DNA of 64,000 nucleotides from JBCDHN01 sp965224535 (GTDB taxonomy: Bacteria > Verrucomicrobiota > Verrucomicrobiia > Verrucomicrobiales > DEV007): the NCBI GenBank assembly GCA_965224535.1, contig CBDCZR010000005.1, positions 558,001 through 622,000 of the forward strand. The letters run 5' to 3'. Of the stretch, positions 9,242 through 20,233 are shown piece after piece (within the stretch, counting starts at the first letter, position 1; every line of letters starts with the position of its first letter). The notes beneath the pieces are model-generated. The model did not search any database. It was not told where the DNA came from and saw only the letters and a list, made by a program, of their open reading frames with translations. Made by a program: the position numbers and the translations under genes.

Positions 9242-11746
9242 TCAGGCGCTGTCCGCGGTTTCTGCCGGCTCTGATTTTTTGGTCGACTTGACCGGCGTGA
9301 AGTTGAGCGCCTTCTCGTCGCCCTTTTTGCGGGAAACCTTGACGTTGTCGCCTTCTTTCACGTCGCCGCGAAGCAGGGCTTCGGCCAGGGGATCTTCCAC
9401 GAATCGCTCGACGGCGCGACGCATGGGGCGGGCGCCAAAAGCGGCGTCGGAACCTTCCTCGATGAGGAATTCCATCGCGGATTTGTCGAATTTCAGCTCG
9501 ATTTGCTTCTCCTTGAGGCGCGCGAGAATCTTGTCGATCTCCAGTTGGGCGATTTGCTGCAAATCCGCGCTTTCCAGCATGCGGAAGACGACCATTTGAT
9601 CCAGGCGGTTGAGGAACTCCGGTTTGAAGGTGTTTTTGGACTCCTCCATGATACTCTCCTTCATGCTGTCATAGTCCGACGCATCCTTTTCAATGGCGCT
9701 GAAGCCGACTTTGCTCTGCTTTTTGATGAGGTTTGCGCCCACGTTGGAGGTGAGGATGATGATGGTGTTGCGGAAGTCGATGCGGCGGCCGAAACTGTCG
9801 GTGATTTGGCCTTCTTCCAGGATTTGGAGGAGCAGGTTCATCACGTCCGGGTGCGCTTTTTCGATTTCGTCGAACAAAACGACCGAGTAGGGCCGGCGGC
9901 GCACCGCTTCGGAAAGTTGGCCGCCTTCTTCGTAGCCAACGTAGCCGGGAGGCGAGCCGATGAGGCGGCTGGAGCTGAATTTTTCCATGTACTCGGACAT
10001 GTCGATCTGGATGAGCGCATCGGCGTCGCCAAACATGAATTCAGCCAGGTTTTTGGCCAAAAACGTCTTTCCGACGCCGGTTGGCCCCAAGAAAATGAAC
10101 GAGCCGATTGGCCGGCGCGGATCTTTGAGGTCGGCGCGGGAGCGGATGAGCGCTTTGCTGATCGCGCCGACGGCTTCGTCCTGGCCGATGACGTGTTTTT
10201 TCAGCTCGTCTTCCATGCCCAGCAGTTTTTCCGTCTCCTTTTCCTCCATGCGGTTGAGCGGGACGCCCGTCCACTTGCTGACCACGGTCATGATCTCGTC
10301 TTCGTTGACGGTGACCTTCTTTTCCTCGTTGTTTTGACGCCAATCGGCCAGCAACTGCTCCAGCTCGTCTTTTTTCTGCTTTTCGCTGTCGCGCAGGGAG
10401 GCGGCGCGCTCGAAATCCTGGTCCTGGATGGCCGTTTCCTTCTCGGCGACGATGCCCTCGATATCTTCCTCGATGTCCTTGAATTTCGGCGGCCGGGTCA
10501 TGGCGGCGATTCGGGCGCGGGCGCCGGCTTCGTCCATCACGTCGATGGCTTTGTCCGGCAGGTAGCGGTCCGTCAGGTAGCGGGAGCTGAGTTTGACGGA
10601 TGACTCGATGGCGTCCGGGGTGTACTCCGCCTTGTGGTGCAGCTCGTATTTGTGGCGCAGACCTTGCAAAATTTGGATGGCGTCCTCCACGGTCGGCTCC
10701 TCGACTTTCACGCTTTGAAAGCGGCGGGCCAGGGCGGCGTCTTTTTCGATGTATTTGCGGTATTCGTTGAGAGTCGTTGCGCCAACGCATTGCATTTCTC
10801 CGCGGCTCAGGGCGGGCTTGATGATGTTGCTGGCGTCCATCGCGCCTTCCGCCGAACCCGCGCCGACGATGGTGTGCAACTCGTCGATGAAGAGGATGAC
10901 GTTCTTGTTGCGGCGAATTTCGTCCATCACCGCCTTGATGCGCTCCTCAAACTGGCCGCGATACTTGGTTCCGGCCACCATCAGGGCCAAATCCAGGGTC
11001 ACGACGCGTTTTCCGCTCAAAATCTCCGGCACGTTGCCGCTGTCGATCTCCTGGGCGAGCCCTTCCACGATCGCGGTTTTGCCGACGCCGGCTTCACCGA
11101 TCAAAACGGGGTTGTTTTTCGTGCGGCGGCACAAAATCTGGATGACGCGCTCAATTTCCTCGGCCCGGCCGATTACGGGGTCCAGTTCGCCTTCCTTGGC
11201 CAGTTCGGTCAAATCGCGGCCAAATGCTTTCAACGCCGGGGTTTTGCCGTCCTTTTTCCCGTCACCACCGCCTCCGCCGGCAAATTCGTGATCGTCGTCA
11301 TCCGGGGCGAAATTCGGGTCCAACTCCTTGAGAATCTCGTTGCGGGTGCGCTCGATATCCACCTCCAGGGTGCGCAAAACGCGCGCGGCAACACCCTCGC
11401 CCTCGCGCAGCAACCCCAGCAAAATGTGCTCCGTGCCCACGTAGGAGTGGTTGAGCGCCTTGGCCTCTTTTCCGGCCAGCGCGAGCACTTTTTTGACCCG
11501 CGGGGTGTACGGAATGTTGCCCACCGTCTTTTGGTCGCCGCCGGAACCCACCTGTTTTTCGACTTCCATGCGCACCGTGTCCAGATCCAGGCCCATTTTC
11601 TGCAAAACGTTGACGGCGACTCCCTGACCCAGCTTGATGAGGCCCAACAGAAGGTGCTCGGTGCCCACGTAGTTGTGGTTGAAACGGTCAGCTTCCTTGC
11701 GGGCCAACGCCAGGACTTGCTGGGCTCGGGGAGTGAAGTTATTCAT
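9242..11746 (-). CDS. clpC: ATP-dependent Clp protease ATP-binding subunit ClpC
   Basis: 834 residues, the normal ClpC length. Two N-terminal Clp-N repeats (FNHNYVGTEHLLLGL and LNHSYVGTEHILLGL) are followed by AAA1 with Walker A GEAGVGKTAIVEGL. A UVR-like middle segment (DQDFERAASLRDSEKQKKDE) comes next, then AAA2 with Walker A GPTGVGKTFLAKNL and the tail of the ClpB/C D2 domain. It is a hexameric unfoldase that should feed arginine-phosphorylated and other substrates to ClpP, which is not in the window. It lies 24 bp downstream of mcsB and probably in the same transcript. A glycine/aspartate-rich linker (DDDDHEFAGGGGGDGKK) sits between the Clp-N and AAA1 domains. Confidence 0.97.
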   Translation of the reverse strand: MNNFTPRAQQVLALARKEADRFNHNYVGTEHLLLGLIKLGQGVAVNVLQKMGLDLDTVRMEVEKQVGSGGDQKTVGNIPYTPRVKKVLALAGKEAKALNHSYVGTEHILLGLLREGEGVAARVLRTLEVDIERTRNEILKELDPNFAPDDDDHEFAGGGGGDGKKDGKTPALKAFGRDLTELAKEGELDPVIGRAEEIERVIQILCRRTKNNPVLIGEAGVGKTAIVEGLAQEIDSGNVPEILSGKRVVTLDLALMVAGTKYRGQFEERIKAVMDEIRRNKNVILFIDELHTIVGAGSAEGAMDASNIIKPALSRGEMQCVGATTLNEYRKYIEKDAALARRFQSVKVEEPTVEDAIQILQGLRHKYELHHKAEYTPDAIESSVKLSSRYLTDRYLPDKAIDVMDEAGARARIAAMTRPPKFKDIEEDIEGIVAEKETAIQDQDFERAASLRDSEKQKKDELEQLLADWRQNNEEKKVTVNEDEIMTVVSKWTGVPLNRMEEKETEKLLGMEDELKKHVIGQDEAVGAISKALIRSRADLKDPRRPIGSFIFLGPTGVGKTFLAKNLAEFMFGDADALIQIDMSEYMEKFSSSRLIGSPPGYVGYEEGGQLSEAVRRRPYSVVLFDEIEKAHPDVMNLLLQILEEGQITDSFGRRIDFRNTIIILTSNVGANLIKKQSKVGFSAIEKDASDYDSMKESIMEESKNTFKPEFLNRLDQMVVFRMLESADLQQIAQLEIDKILARLKEKQIELKFDKSAMEFLIEEGSDAAFGARPMRRAVERFVEDPLAEALLRGDVKEGDNVKVSRKKGDEKALNFTPVKSTKKSEPAETADSA

Positions 11747-11770
11747 AGGTTGGTTAGGGTGATTCTCAGG

Positions 11771-12871
11771 TCAATTGGACGATGGATCGGGGCTGGAATT
11801 CTCACTAATACGCGGACCGGGAAGGGTTTTCAACCGGCGGCGCATGATTTCAGCACGCATCAAATCGCGCTCCTCCGCGGAGAGCTTGCTTTTGGCCGCG
11901 GTTTGCAAATGCGCGGGCTGAATTTCCATGAGCAGCACGTCCACGCGCACCAGCTCGTCAGCCGGGAAAAATCCCAGGTCGATGCCGAGCCGCAGCATGG
12001 AAAGCAGGTTGAGCGCTTCCTTGGAGGGCATGATGTGTGCGTGGCGCAAAATGGCGTAGGCGCGGCCAATTTGGTCGTGGAGCACCTCCGTTTTCTCCTC
12101 CAGCAGTTTTTCGCGCGCGTTTTGCTCGTGGGTGATGATTTGGTGGATGACTTTTTCGAGCTTTGCCAGGATGTCGTCCTCACTTTCGCCCAGCGTGGAC
12201 TGGTTGGAGACCTGGAACAAGTTGGCCAGCGCCTCGGTTCCCTCGCCGTAAAGGCCGCGCACAGCCAGGCCGATTTTGTTCACCGCTTGAATCACCTGGT
12301 TGATGGAGTCGCTCAGCACCAATGCCGGCAGGTGGAGCATGGCGCTAGCCCGCATCCCGGTTCCCAGGTTGGTTGGGCAGGCCGTCAGATAGCCCCAGCG
12401 CTTGTCGAAAGCGTAGCGGATGTTGCCCTCCAGGTCGCTGTCCACGCGGTCCAGCATGTCGTAGGCCTTCTGCAACTGCAACCCCGGCAAAATGGCCTGC
12501 ATCCGCAGGTGATCCTCCTCGTTGATCATGATGCTGATGGTTTGCGGGCGATTCATGATGGCCGCGCTGCCGGCGCTTTTCGCCGCGTGCTCGCGGCTGA
12601 TGAGGTGGCGCTCCACCAGCACCTGTTTCTGAATCGCGGTCAATCCCTTCAATTCCTCGGAAAACGCGTCGTCCATCTCCGGCAACTCCTCCACCGTGGG
12701 CCGAATTTGCTCCAAAAGATCCTCTCGCACCGGTTTTTTGGCCCAACCCGGAAACGCCACCCCATCCACGTTGCGCGCCAAGCGGATGCGGCTGGTGACG
12801 ACAATGTCGCCATTTGGCCCGGATTCCGTGGTCCAATCCGCGGGACTATGCAGCAGGGTGGAGAATTTCAT
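11771..12871 (-). CDS. mcsB: protein-arginine kinase McsB
   Basis: 366 residues from ATG 12871. Phosphagen-kinase-fold motifs are visible: SRIRLARN near residue 27, NEEDHLRMQ around 120 and the active-site stretch CPTNLGTGMRAS near 165. The length matches McsB rather than creatine kinases. McsB phosphorylates arginine residues of client proteins and marks them for ClpC-ClpP degradation. The gene sits between mcsA and clpC, the classical arrangement in Firmicutes. An upstream in-frame start at 12913 adds 14 residues that do not resemble the family, so I prefer 12871. Confidence 0.93.
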   Translation of the reverse strand: MKFSTLLHSPADWTTESGPNGDIVVTSRIRLARNVDGVAFPGWAKKPVREDLLEQIRPTVEELPEMDDAFSEELKGLTAIQKQVLVERHLISREHAAKSAGSAAIMNRPQTISIMINEEDHLRMQAILPGLQLQKAYDMLDRVDSDLEGNIRYAFDKRWGYLTACPTNLGTGMRASAMLHLPALVLSDSINQVIQAVNKIGLAVRGLYGEGTEALANLFQVSNQSTLGESEDDILAKLEKVIHQIITHEQNAREKLLEEKTEVLHDQIGRAYAILRHAHIMPSKEALNLLSMLRLGIDLGFFPADELVRVDVLLMEIQPAHLQTAAKSKLSAEERDLMRAEIMRRRLKTLPGPRISENSSPDPSSN

Positions 12872-12987
12872 GGGGCAACGAAGGTCGAAAAACGCTCGCG
12901 GCAAAGTTACCACCGTTTGGCGGTTTTGCTAGGCTGTTAGCCCGCAAAATCTCGGGAATTTTGCCGTTCCAGACGCCAACGCCGCGG

Positions 12988-13518
12988 TTAAGCCTCCGAT
13001 CCGACGTTTTCGCTCTCCAACTGGCGCAATTCGTCGCGAATCCGGGCCGCTTCTTCGTAATTTTCGCTCTCGATGGACGCCGCAAGCTGCTTTTGCAAAT
13101 CCTCGACGCGCGAAGACAGGCTCGGAGCGGGTGCTTCGGCCGGTTTTGGGCGCGTTCTGGGCTTACCGCCGTTGGGAATCTTGCCGAGGTGCTGGGTGCC
13201 CTTGTGCATGGCGTTGAGCAGCCCTTCAACCCCGGTTTCGAACACCTCGTAGCATTCGCTGCAGCCCATACGGCCGGTTTTCTTAAAATCCCCCTGCGAG
13301 AACCCGCAGTTGGGGCAGATGGTCCCCCGGGACGACTTGGATTGTGTGGTTTTTTCTCCCATACCGTTGAGTAGATCCGCTAAATTGAAGCCTTTGGGGT
13401 CATCGACCCCTTTTTCATCGGCGCAACCTTCGCAGAGGTTCACTTTTTGGACTTGGCCTGCGACAATCTGCGTGAGAAACACGGAGGCGTTATCTTGCTT
13501 ACAAACGTCGCATTCCAT
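12988..13518 (-). CDS. mcsA: McsA-like zinc-finger activator of McsB
   Basis: 176 residues. Two CxxC-type zinc-finger pairs (CDVCKQ ... CEGCADE, and CPNCGFS ... CSECYE) are followed by a linker and a C-terminal UVR motif (EDLQKQLAASIESENYEEAA). This is the standard McsA layout. It should bind and activate the McsB kinase. It lies 116 bp upstream of mcsB on the same strand. A CtsR repressor gene, which usually precedes mcsA in Firmicutes, is absent; the next upstream gene is an aminotransferase. Confidence 0.92.
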   Translation of the reverse strand: MECDVCKQDNASVFLTQIVAGQVQKVNLCEGCADEKGVDDPKGFNLADLLNGMGEKTTQSKSSRGTICPNCGFSQGDFKKTGRMGCSECYEVFETGVEGLLNAMHKGTQHLGKIPNGGKPRTRPKPAEAPAPSLSSRVEDLQKQLAASIESENYEEAARIRDELRQLESENVGSEA

Positions 13519-13562
13519 TTTCTTGGGTGTCGAAGGGGATTGGGGTTATCCTAAACTTGTCC

Positions 13563-14447
13563 TTACTTTTTGTAAACGGGCGTTCCCGTATTTTTGGTCA
13601 ATTCGCGGAATTTTTCGATGCAACGCAGCGTAATCGGCCCCGGGCGCCCGTCTTGGCCGATTTTTCGCCCGTCGTATTTGCTCACCGGGATCACCTCCGC
13701 GGCTGTACCGGTCAAAAACACCTCGTCGGCGGTGTAAAGCTCGTACCGGGTCATATTCGTCTCCGTCAGCGCAATCCCAAGTTCCTCGGCAACGTCGAAA
13801 ATGACGCGTCGGGTGATTCCATTGAGCGCGCCGGCGCAAATGGGCGGCGTTTTCATCGCTCCGTCGCGCACGGAAAACACGTTGTCGCCCGTGCACTCGG
13901 CCACGTAGCCCTGCTCGTTGAGCATAACCCCCTCCGTGGCGCCGGCGTTGAGCGCCTCCAGCTTGGCCATCACGTTGTTCAGGTAATTGAGCGACTTCAC
14001 CTCCGGGCTGAGCGAAGCCGGAGTCGGCCGCCGCGTCGCGCACGTCACCAATTCCAGGCCGTTGTCGTAGGCCTCCTGCGGGTAGAGCTTGATGGTGGAG
14101 GCAATGATGACGACCGAGGCTTTGGGGCACAATTTGGGGCTCAAACCCAACGTCCCCACCCCGCGCGTCACCACCAATCGCACGTAACCGTCGTGCAACT
14201 CATTGGTGCGAATCGTTTCCAGCATCGCCTCGGTCAATTCCTCCGGCGGCATGGGAATTTTCAGCGAAATCGCGGCCGCGGAGTCGTAGAGCCGGCGAAT
14301 GTGCTCCTCGCAGCGAAAAACGCGGCCGTTGTAAAAGCGGATCCCCTCAAAAACGCCGTCGCCGTAGAGCAACCCGTGATCGAACACGGAGATTTTCGCG
14401 TCGTCTTCATCGACCAGTTGGCCGTCAATGTGAACCTGGAGTGACAT
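13563..14447 (-). CDS. ilvE: branched-chain amino acid aminotransferase (class IV PLP enzyme)
   Basis: 294 residues with the fold-type IV pattern. FDHGLLYGDGVFEGIRFYNG lies near the N-terminus, a lysine in VKSLNYLNNVMAKLEA is the likely PLP Schiff base, and GVMLNEQGYVAECTGDNVFSV plus a C-terminal EVFLTGTAAEVIPV complete the family signature. It catalyses reversible transamination of Leu, Ile and Val with 2-oxoglutarate in the cytoplasm. A D-amino-acid or aminodeoxychorismate-lyase-type activity cannot be excluded from sequence alone, but the length and motifs favour IlvE. The gene is upstream of mcsA on the same strand with a 44-bp gap. Confidence 0.88.
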   Translation of the reverse strand: MSLQVHIDGQLVDEDDAKISVFDHGLLYGDGVFEGIRFYNGRVFRCEEHIRRLYDSAAAISLKIPMPPEELTEAMLETIRTNELHDGYVRLVVTRGVGTLGLSPKLCPKASVVIIASTIKLYPQEAYDNGLELVTCATRRPTPASLSPEVKSLNYLNNVMAKLEALNAGATEGVMLNEQGYVAECTGDNVFSVRDGAMKTPPICAGALNGITRRVIFDVAEELGIALTETNMTRYELYTADEVFLTGTAAEVIPVSKYDGRKIGQDGRPGPITLRCIEKFRELTKNTGTPVYKK

Positions 14448-14679
14448 GGGCTAAACCTGCATTCCTAGCACAAAACACAGGTTTGCGCTGGAAAATTTCG
14501 GCTCCCGCCAAGTCTAGGCGAAAAGGTAACCGTCAGGCCATCGGCGGCGGGCTCGTGACGTTGACTTGCCAACGATGCTGCCCGAACGAACTGCCATGTA
14601 ACCAGATCCGCTCCGGATGGAGTGTTCTGGGGAGTCCTTTTCCGAAACGCCACATCCTTTCACCCCCAAACTGCCAACC

Positions 14680-15930
14680 ATGTCCCTCTCACGCCGCAAA
14701 TTCCTCTGCCAAAGCGCCAGTGCCGGTGCGCTGCTGCCGATTCCGCACTTCGCCTCGCTCTCAGCATCAGCCGCTGACGCCGAAACCGCGCCGCGGCGCT
14801 TCGTGGTCCTGCACAACCCGCTCAGCTTCTACAATCCGGCGTTTTTTCCGGAGAAAACCGGAAACGACTTCGAAGCCCCGCGATTGCTCAAACCGCTGGA
14901 GCCGTTTCGCGGCAACTACACCGTTTTCCGCGGGCTCGATCACCCGGAGGTTGAAGGTGGGCACTCGCTGACATCGACGCTGCTCACCGGCATCAACTAC
15001 GAACATCGCCCCAGCAAACGCCACACCATTTCGCTCGACCAACTGATCGCCGACAAGGTGGGAACGGAGACGCGATTCGACAAACTGGTGGTGGGAGGAA
15101 CGCCGATTTCCTACGACGTCAACGGCACGCCCTGTCCGGATTTCATCCAATATGCGCGCGACTTCTATCGACGCCTTTTCGTGACTGACGAGGCTCAACG
15201 ACTTGAGTTGGAAAAGTCGATCGCGCAGAAGCGTAGCATCATTGACTCGGTTCGAGCGGAAGCGAAGAGCTTGGGCGCGAATCTGAATGCCGCCGACCGC
15301 GAACGTCTCGATCACTACCTTACCGCGATTCGCGTGTTGGAAGAGCGGATGGCCAAGGAACTCAAGTGGAATGGAATCGAGAAACCGACTCCGCCGGACG
15401 GACTGCGGGAGCAAACGCCCAGTTCTAACATGCACACCGAAATGCGCAATCAATTCGACTTGGCCGTGCTCGCGCTGCAGACCGATTCGACCCGCGTCAT
15501 GACGATGGACTTTGGCGTAGGAGGCCAAGCGCAGATTCCCGGCGTGAACCTGACCTATTCCTATCACCAACTAAGCCATCACGGCAAGGAACCGGAGAAG
15601 GTCGAGCAACTGCTGAACATCGAGGATGCTCACATGAAGGAGATTAGGCAGTTTCTGGAAAACCTCGCAGCCGCCACCGACGCCAATGGGCAGTCCTTGT
15701 TGGAGACGACGACGGTGATGATCAGCAGTGGGATGGGCAACGCGCATTCGCACAGCAATCAGCAGCTGCCGGTGTTGATTGTGGGCGGCGCACACAAGCA
15801 TCGTGGCTATGTCGATCTGAGCGATCGCGATATTCCGCTCTGCAATCTCTACGTGAATTTCGCGCAACGCATGGGACTCGACTGCGAGCAGTTTGCATCG
15901 AGCAACGGAGCTTTCACGGAGTTGGTGTGA
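14680..15930 (+). CDS. DUF1552 exported protein (Tat-type signal)
   Basis: 416 residues starting MSLSRRKFLCQSASAGALL, a twin-arginine-type leader (SRRKFL). The body matches the DUF1552 pattern: FVVLHNPLSFYNPAFFP, GLDHPEVEGGHSLTSTLLTG, a long central helical region, QTDSTRVMTMDFG and SYHQLSHHGK. DUF1552 proteins occur almost entirely in PVC bacteria and relatives, next to DUF1592 genes, and have no established activity. The alkaline-phosphatase-like Asp/His-rich segments suggest a hydrolase fold, but this is inference. The DUF1592 gene starts 21 bp downstream. A paralogue lies at 52113-53369. Confidence 0.85.
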   Translation: MSLSRRKFLCQSASAGALLPIPHFASLSASAADAETAPRRFVVLHNPLSFYNPAFFPEKTGNDFEAPRLLKPLEPFRGNYTVFRGLDHPEVEGGHSLTSTLLTGINYEHRPSKRHTISLDQLIADKVGTETRFDKLVVGGTPISYDVNGTPCPDFIQYARDFYRRLFVTDEAQRLELEKSIAQKRSIIDSVRAEAKSLGANLNAADRERLDHYLTAIRVLEERMAKELKWNGIEKPTPPDGLREQTPSSNMHTEMRNQFDLAVLALQTDSTRVMTMDFGVGGQAQIPGVNLTYSYHQLSHHGKEPEKVEQLLNIEDAHMKEIRQFLENLAAATDANGQSLLETTTVMISSGMGNAHSHSNQQLPVLIVGGAHKHRGYVDLSDRDIPLCNLYVNFAQRMGLDCEQFASSNGAFTELV

Positions 15931-15951
15931 GATAGGAAACCGAATCTCTCT

Positions 15952-18243
15952 ATGTTCTCACATCCTATTTTCATTTTCCTCCTTCTATTCGCTTGCCTCC
16001 ATTCGTTTGCCGCTGAAGCAATCGTCGATTTTGCCGACAAACACTGCATGGAGTGTCACGACGCGGACACAGAAAAGGGCGACTTTTCCATCGAAGCGAT
16101 CTTCGAGCAACTACAGCCAGCGGGCCATGCCGAGCTGCTCGACAAGATTGTGCGTAAAGTCGAAACCGGCGAAATGCCACCCAAAAAAGACGAAGCATTC
16201 TTCGCCTCCGACGAAACCACTGCGTTTCTTACCGCGGGCAGGGCCGATTTGCTCGCCTATTTCGAAGAAAAGAAGCAAACCGGCTTTGGTGGTCTCCAGC
16301 GCCTTCGCAGCGATCAGTATGTAAATACGCTGCACGATTTATTGGGTTACCCGTTTCGCGATATCGAAGGTCATATTCCCACCGACAGTCCTGATCATCG
16401 TCAGCCGGGAGAGATCTCCTATTTCCACTTTGATCAGTATGTAGAGTCAGCCGGCAAAGTGCTGGATTACGCGATAGGCCGCCAGCAGGCACAAAAAAGA
16501 ACCTACGTCTTCAATTTCGAGAACGCCGCGAAGGTAATCTACTGGTTAAAGGCTGATCATATCCGGGCGCCCATGTCTGAAGAGAGAGGCGTGATGATAG
16601 CGGGCTCGCGCGCATTCCATTCGTCCGGCCATGCCGAACTCTACACTGAGCCGGTTGAGGAAGCCGGCCTCTACCGCATCCGCATCAAAGTGCTCGCCGA
16701 AAACGGTCCTGTCACCTATCGCATCGCCGCACGAACCACGCCGCCGGTCGGGGTCGTCTGGGGCATCAAAGGATCGCGCAACCTCGCTCTGCACGACGCG
16801 GAGCCGGGAGAGTTTACCGAGGTGGAGATCGAGGCCTTCGTCAACGCTGGTGAACGAGTCGCCGTCCAGAAAATCAGCATCGACGGCCCCATCAGCTACA
16901 ATCACTATCACAAGCTCAAAGAAGAGGATAAACTCGAAGGAACACGAAATATTCACTTCTGGGCACACACGATTGAGGCCACCGGGCCGCTCGACAAAGA
17001 GATCGTCTCTATGCGAGACGCGATTCTGCAAAACCAGCCTGCTAACCGGGAAGGCGCCGCTCATGTGTTGACCAACTTGCTACCGCGGGCCTTTCGCCGC
17101 GAGGCCCCCGCAGAGGAGGCTCGTCCGTTTCTGGCAGTTTACGACCGGGAACTTGCCAAAACCAAGAGCCACGATCAGGCGTTGCGCGAAGCATTGAAGG
17201 CGATGTTGGTTTCCTCTCACTTTCTCTATCGCAATACGAACACCGGTCCGTTGAACGACTATGAAATCGCTAATCGGCTCTCCTATTTTCTCTGGAACTC
17301 GATGCCGGACACCGAGTTGTTCGATCTTGCCGCGCGCGGTGAGTTGCAGAAGGCCGAAGTGCGTATCGCGCAAGTGGAACGCATGTTAGGCGACGAAAAA
17401 TCCGAGCGTTTCGTCGTCGATTTCACCAACTACTGGCTTCAGCTTCACCAAGTCGCCCACATGCGCCCAAAAGTGAATCCGGGCATCCGCTTCGACGGCA
17501 CGCTGGAGGAGGATATCCGCGGTGAAACGCGTCACTTTTTCCGCGAAGTGCTCCACGGCGATCTGAGTGTTGATAATTTCCTCGATTCCGATTGGTCGAT
17601 GCTGAATGAGAACATGGCGATCGTCTATCGCATGCAAGATCGCGGTATTGAGGGCCGCGAATATAGAAGAGTTACGTTTAAACCGGAAGATCGGCGCGGC
17701 GGCGTCGTGGGGCACGCGTCATTTCTCAATTTAACCTCGTTCAGCGATGCGACCCGGCCAATCGCACGTGGCGTTTGGATCATCGAAAACCTCATGAACC
17801 AGCCGCTCGAGCCACCCAAAGGTATCAAGCCGATCGAGACTGACACTCGCGGGGCGACCACGATTCTGGAACAGATTCGCAAACACCGCGACGCGGCCGC
17901 CTGCCGAACTTGTCACCAGAAGATCGACCCCTTCGGGATCGCGTTGGAGCATTACGGCGTCGCCGGCGAGTGGCGTCACACCTACAAAGGCGGCGTGGCG
18001 ATTGAAACGAAGGTGCCCGAATATTCGGATGTGTCTGGGATCGAGGGGGTGAAGGAGTTGTTGATGGAGGAGCGAGACGAGTTTGAGCTTCAATTGATCA
18101 ACAAAATCAAGGAATACGCTCTGGGCCGTGACATTACCTACTACGATCTGGAAAGCTCCCGCCGAATCGCCCGCGATCATGGCGCCGGGCTGAAGACGTT
18201 GATCGAGGCAATCGTGGCGGATGAGACGTTTTTGATTCGGTGA
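15952..18243 (+). CDS. DUF1592-family exported haem-motif protein
   Basis: 763 residues with a signal peptide (MFSHPIFIFLLLFACLHSFA). A c-type haem-binding site CMECH lies at residues 32-36, followed by DUF1587-like (GLQRLRSDQYVNTLHDLLGY), a carbohydrate-binding-like middle region, DUF1592 (NDYEIANRLSYFLWNSMPD), DUF1588 and DUF1585-like parts. A second CxxCH (CRTCH) is near residue 651 in the stretch KIDPFGIALEHYG. The family is typical of Planctomycetota and Verrucomicrobiota and is paired here with DUF1552. Redox chemistry in the periplasm is likely from the haem sites; the substrate is unknown. The gene looks slightly AT-richer than its neighbours. Confidence 0.87.
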   Translation: MFSHPIFIFLLLFACLHSFAAEAIVDFADKHCMECHDADTEKGDFSIEAIFEQLQPAGHAELLDKIVRKVETGEMPPKKDEAFFASDETTAFLTAGRADLLAYFEEKKQTGFGGLQRLRSDQYVNTLHDLLGYPFRDIEGHIPTDSPDHRQPGEISYFHFDQYVESAGKVLDYAIGRQQAQKRTYVFNFENAAKVIYWLKADHIRAPMSEERGVMIAGSRAFHSSGHAELYTEPVEEAGLYRIRIKVLAENGPVTYRIAARTTPPVGVVWGIKGSRNLALHDAEPGEFTEVEIEAFVNAGERVAVQKISIDGPISYNHYHKLKEEDKLEGTRNIHFWAHTIEATGPLDKEIVSMRDAILQNQPANREGAAHVLTNLLPRAFRREAPAEEARPFLAVYDRELAKTKSHDQALREALKAMLVSSHFLYRNTNTGPLNDYEIANRLSYFLWNSMPDTELFDLAARGELQKAEVRIAQVERMLGDEKSERFVVDFTNYWLQLHQVAHMRPKVNPGIRFDGTLEEDIRGETRHFFREVLHGDLSVDNFLDSDWSMLNENMAIVYRMQDRGIEGREYRRVTFKPEDRRGGVVGHASFLNLTSFSDATRPIARGVWIIENLMNQPLEPPKGIKPIETDTRGATTILEQIRKHRDAAACRTCHQKIDPFGIALEHYGVAGEWRHTYKGGVAIETKVPEYSDVSGIEGVKELLMEERDEFELQLINKIKEYALGRDITYYDLESSRRIARDHGAGLKTLIEAIVADETFLIR

Positions 18244-18247
18244 AGCT

Positions 18248-18265
18248 GGCTTCGCTGTCGAAGCC
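18248..18265. terminator. short hairpin between convergent genes
   Basis: GGCTTCG-CTGT-CGAAGCC forms a perfect 7-bp stem with a 4-nt loop just after the DUF1592 stop codon and before the convergent end of atpC. There is no U-tract on either side, so terminator activity is only plausible. Confidence 0.4.
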
Positions 18266-18332
18266 TAGATCCTTCGTGACTTCTTGAAACCGCGAAGCGC
18301 CATTCCCTGGAGGCCGTAGACCCGTCCGCGGC

Positions 18333-18740
18333 CTACAACGTCTTGCGCCGCCGCTTGACGTGAAGTTGCGCCATCGATTTTTGAATCGCCAACTGCACGG
18401 CGGCGATTTCCTCGGCGTCCTGCTTCTCTTCGAGCGCCAATTTCGCACTTTCCAATGCCGCCTCAACCGCAGCTTCATCGATCTCAGCGTCGCGAACGGC
18501 CAGGTCGGTGAGGACAGCAACGCTTTTGGGCGTGATTTCCAAAACGCCGGCCCCGACGGCCAAAAAATGCTCCTCGCCGTTGTGGGTGAAACGCAGTTCT
18601 CCCGGTTGAAGCGTCGTCACCAGCGGGGCGTGACTCACCAAAATGCCAAGTTCACCCTCGATTCCCGGCGCCACGACCAATTCGACCTCGTCGGCGAAGT
18701 TTTTGCCTTCGGGCGTTACGATTTCCAGGTGAATGGCCAT
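18333..18740 (-). CDS. atpC: F1Fo ATP synthase epsilon subunit
   Basis: 135 residues. The N-terminal beta-sandwich is recognisable (LEIVTPEGKNFADEVELVVA, GELGILVSHAPLVTTLQPGE), followed by a C-terminal helical hairpin (AAVEAALESAKLALEEKQDA). Epsilon sits in the central stalk, couples gamma rotation and can inhibit ATP hydrolysis. This is the last gene of the leftward operon, 27 bp after atpD. Confidence 0.95.
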   Translation of the reverse strand: MAIHLEIVTPEGKNFADEVELVVAPGIEGELGILVSHAPLVTTLQPGELRFTHNGEEHFLAVGAGVLEITPKSVAVLTDLAVRDAEIDEAAVEAALESAKLALEEKQDAEEIAAVQLAIQKSMAQLHVKRRRKTL

Positions 18741-18767
18741 GTTTTGCCGGATTTTGGGTTGGTTAGC

Positions 18768-20195
<1,428 letters not shown>

Positions 20196-20205
20196 TGTTG
20201 GTGGG

Positions 20206-20233
20206 CTTAAAACTTAAAACTGAAAACTTAAAA
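20206..20233 (-). repeat. heptamer array between atpG and atpD
   Basis: In mRNA sense the array is TTTTAAG, TTTTCAG, TTTTAAG, TTTTAAG: four contiguous heptamers that occupy most of the atpG-atpD spacer. Confidence 0.9.

Noticed and set aside
10634..12940. Very long plus-strand open frame opposite clpC and mcsB
   Set aside because: It is antisense of two highly conserved genes, has no recognisable domains and shows the His/Val/Gln-rich composition typical of mirrored GC-rich coding sequence.
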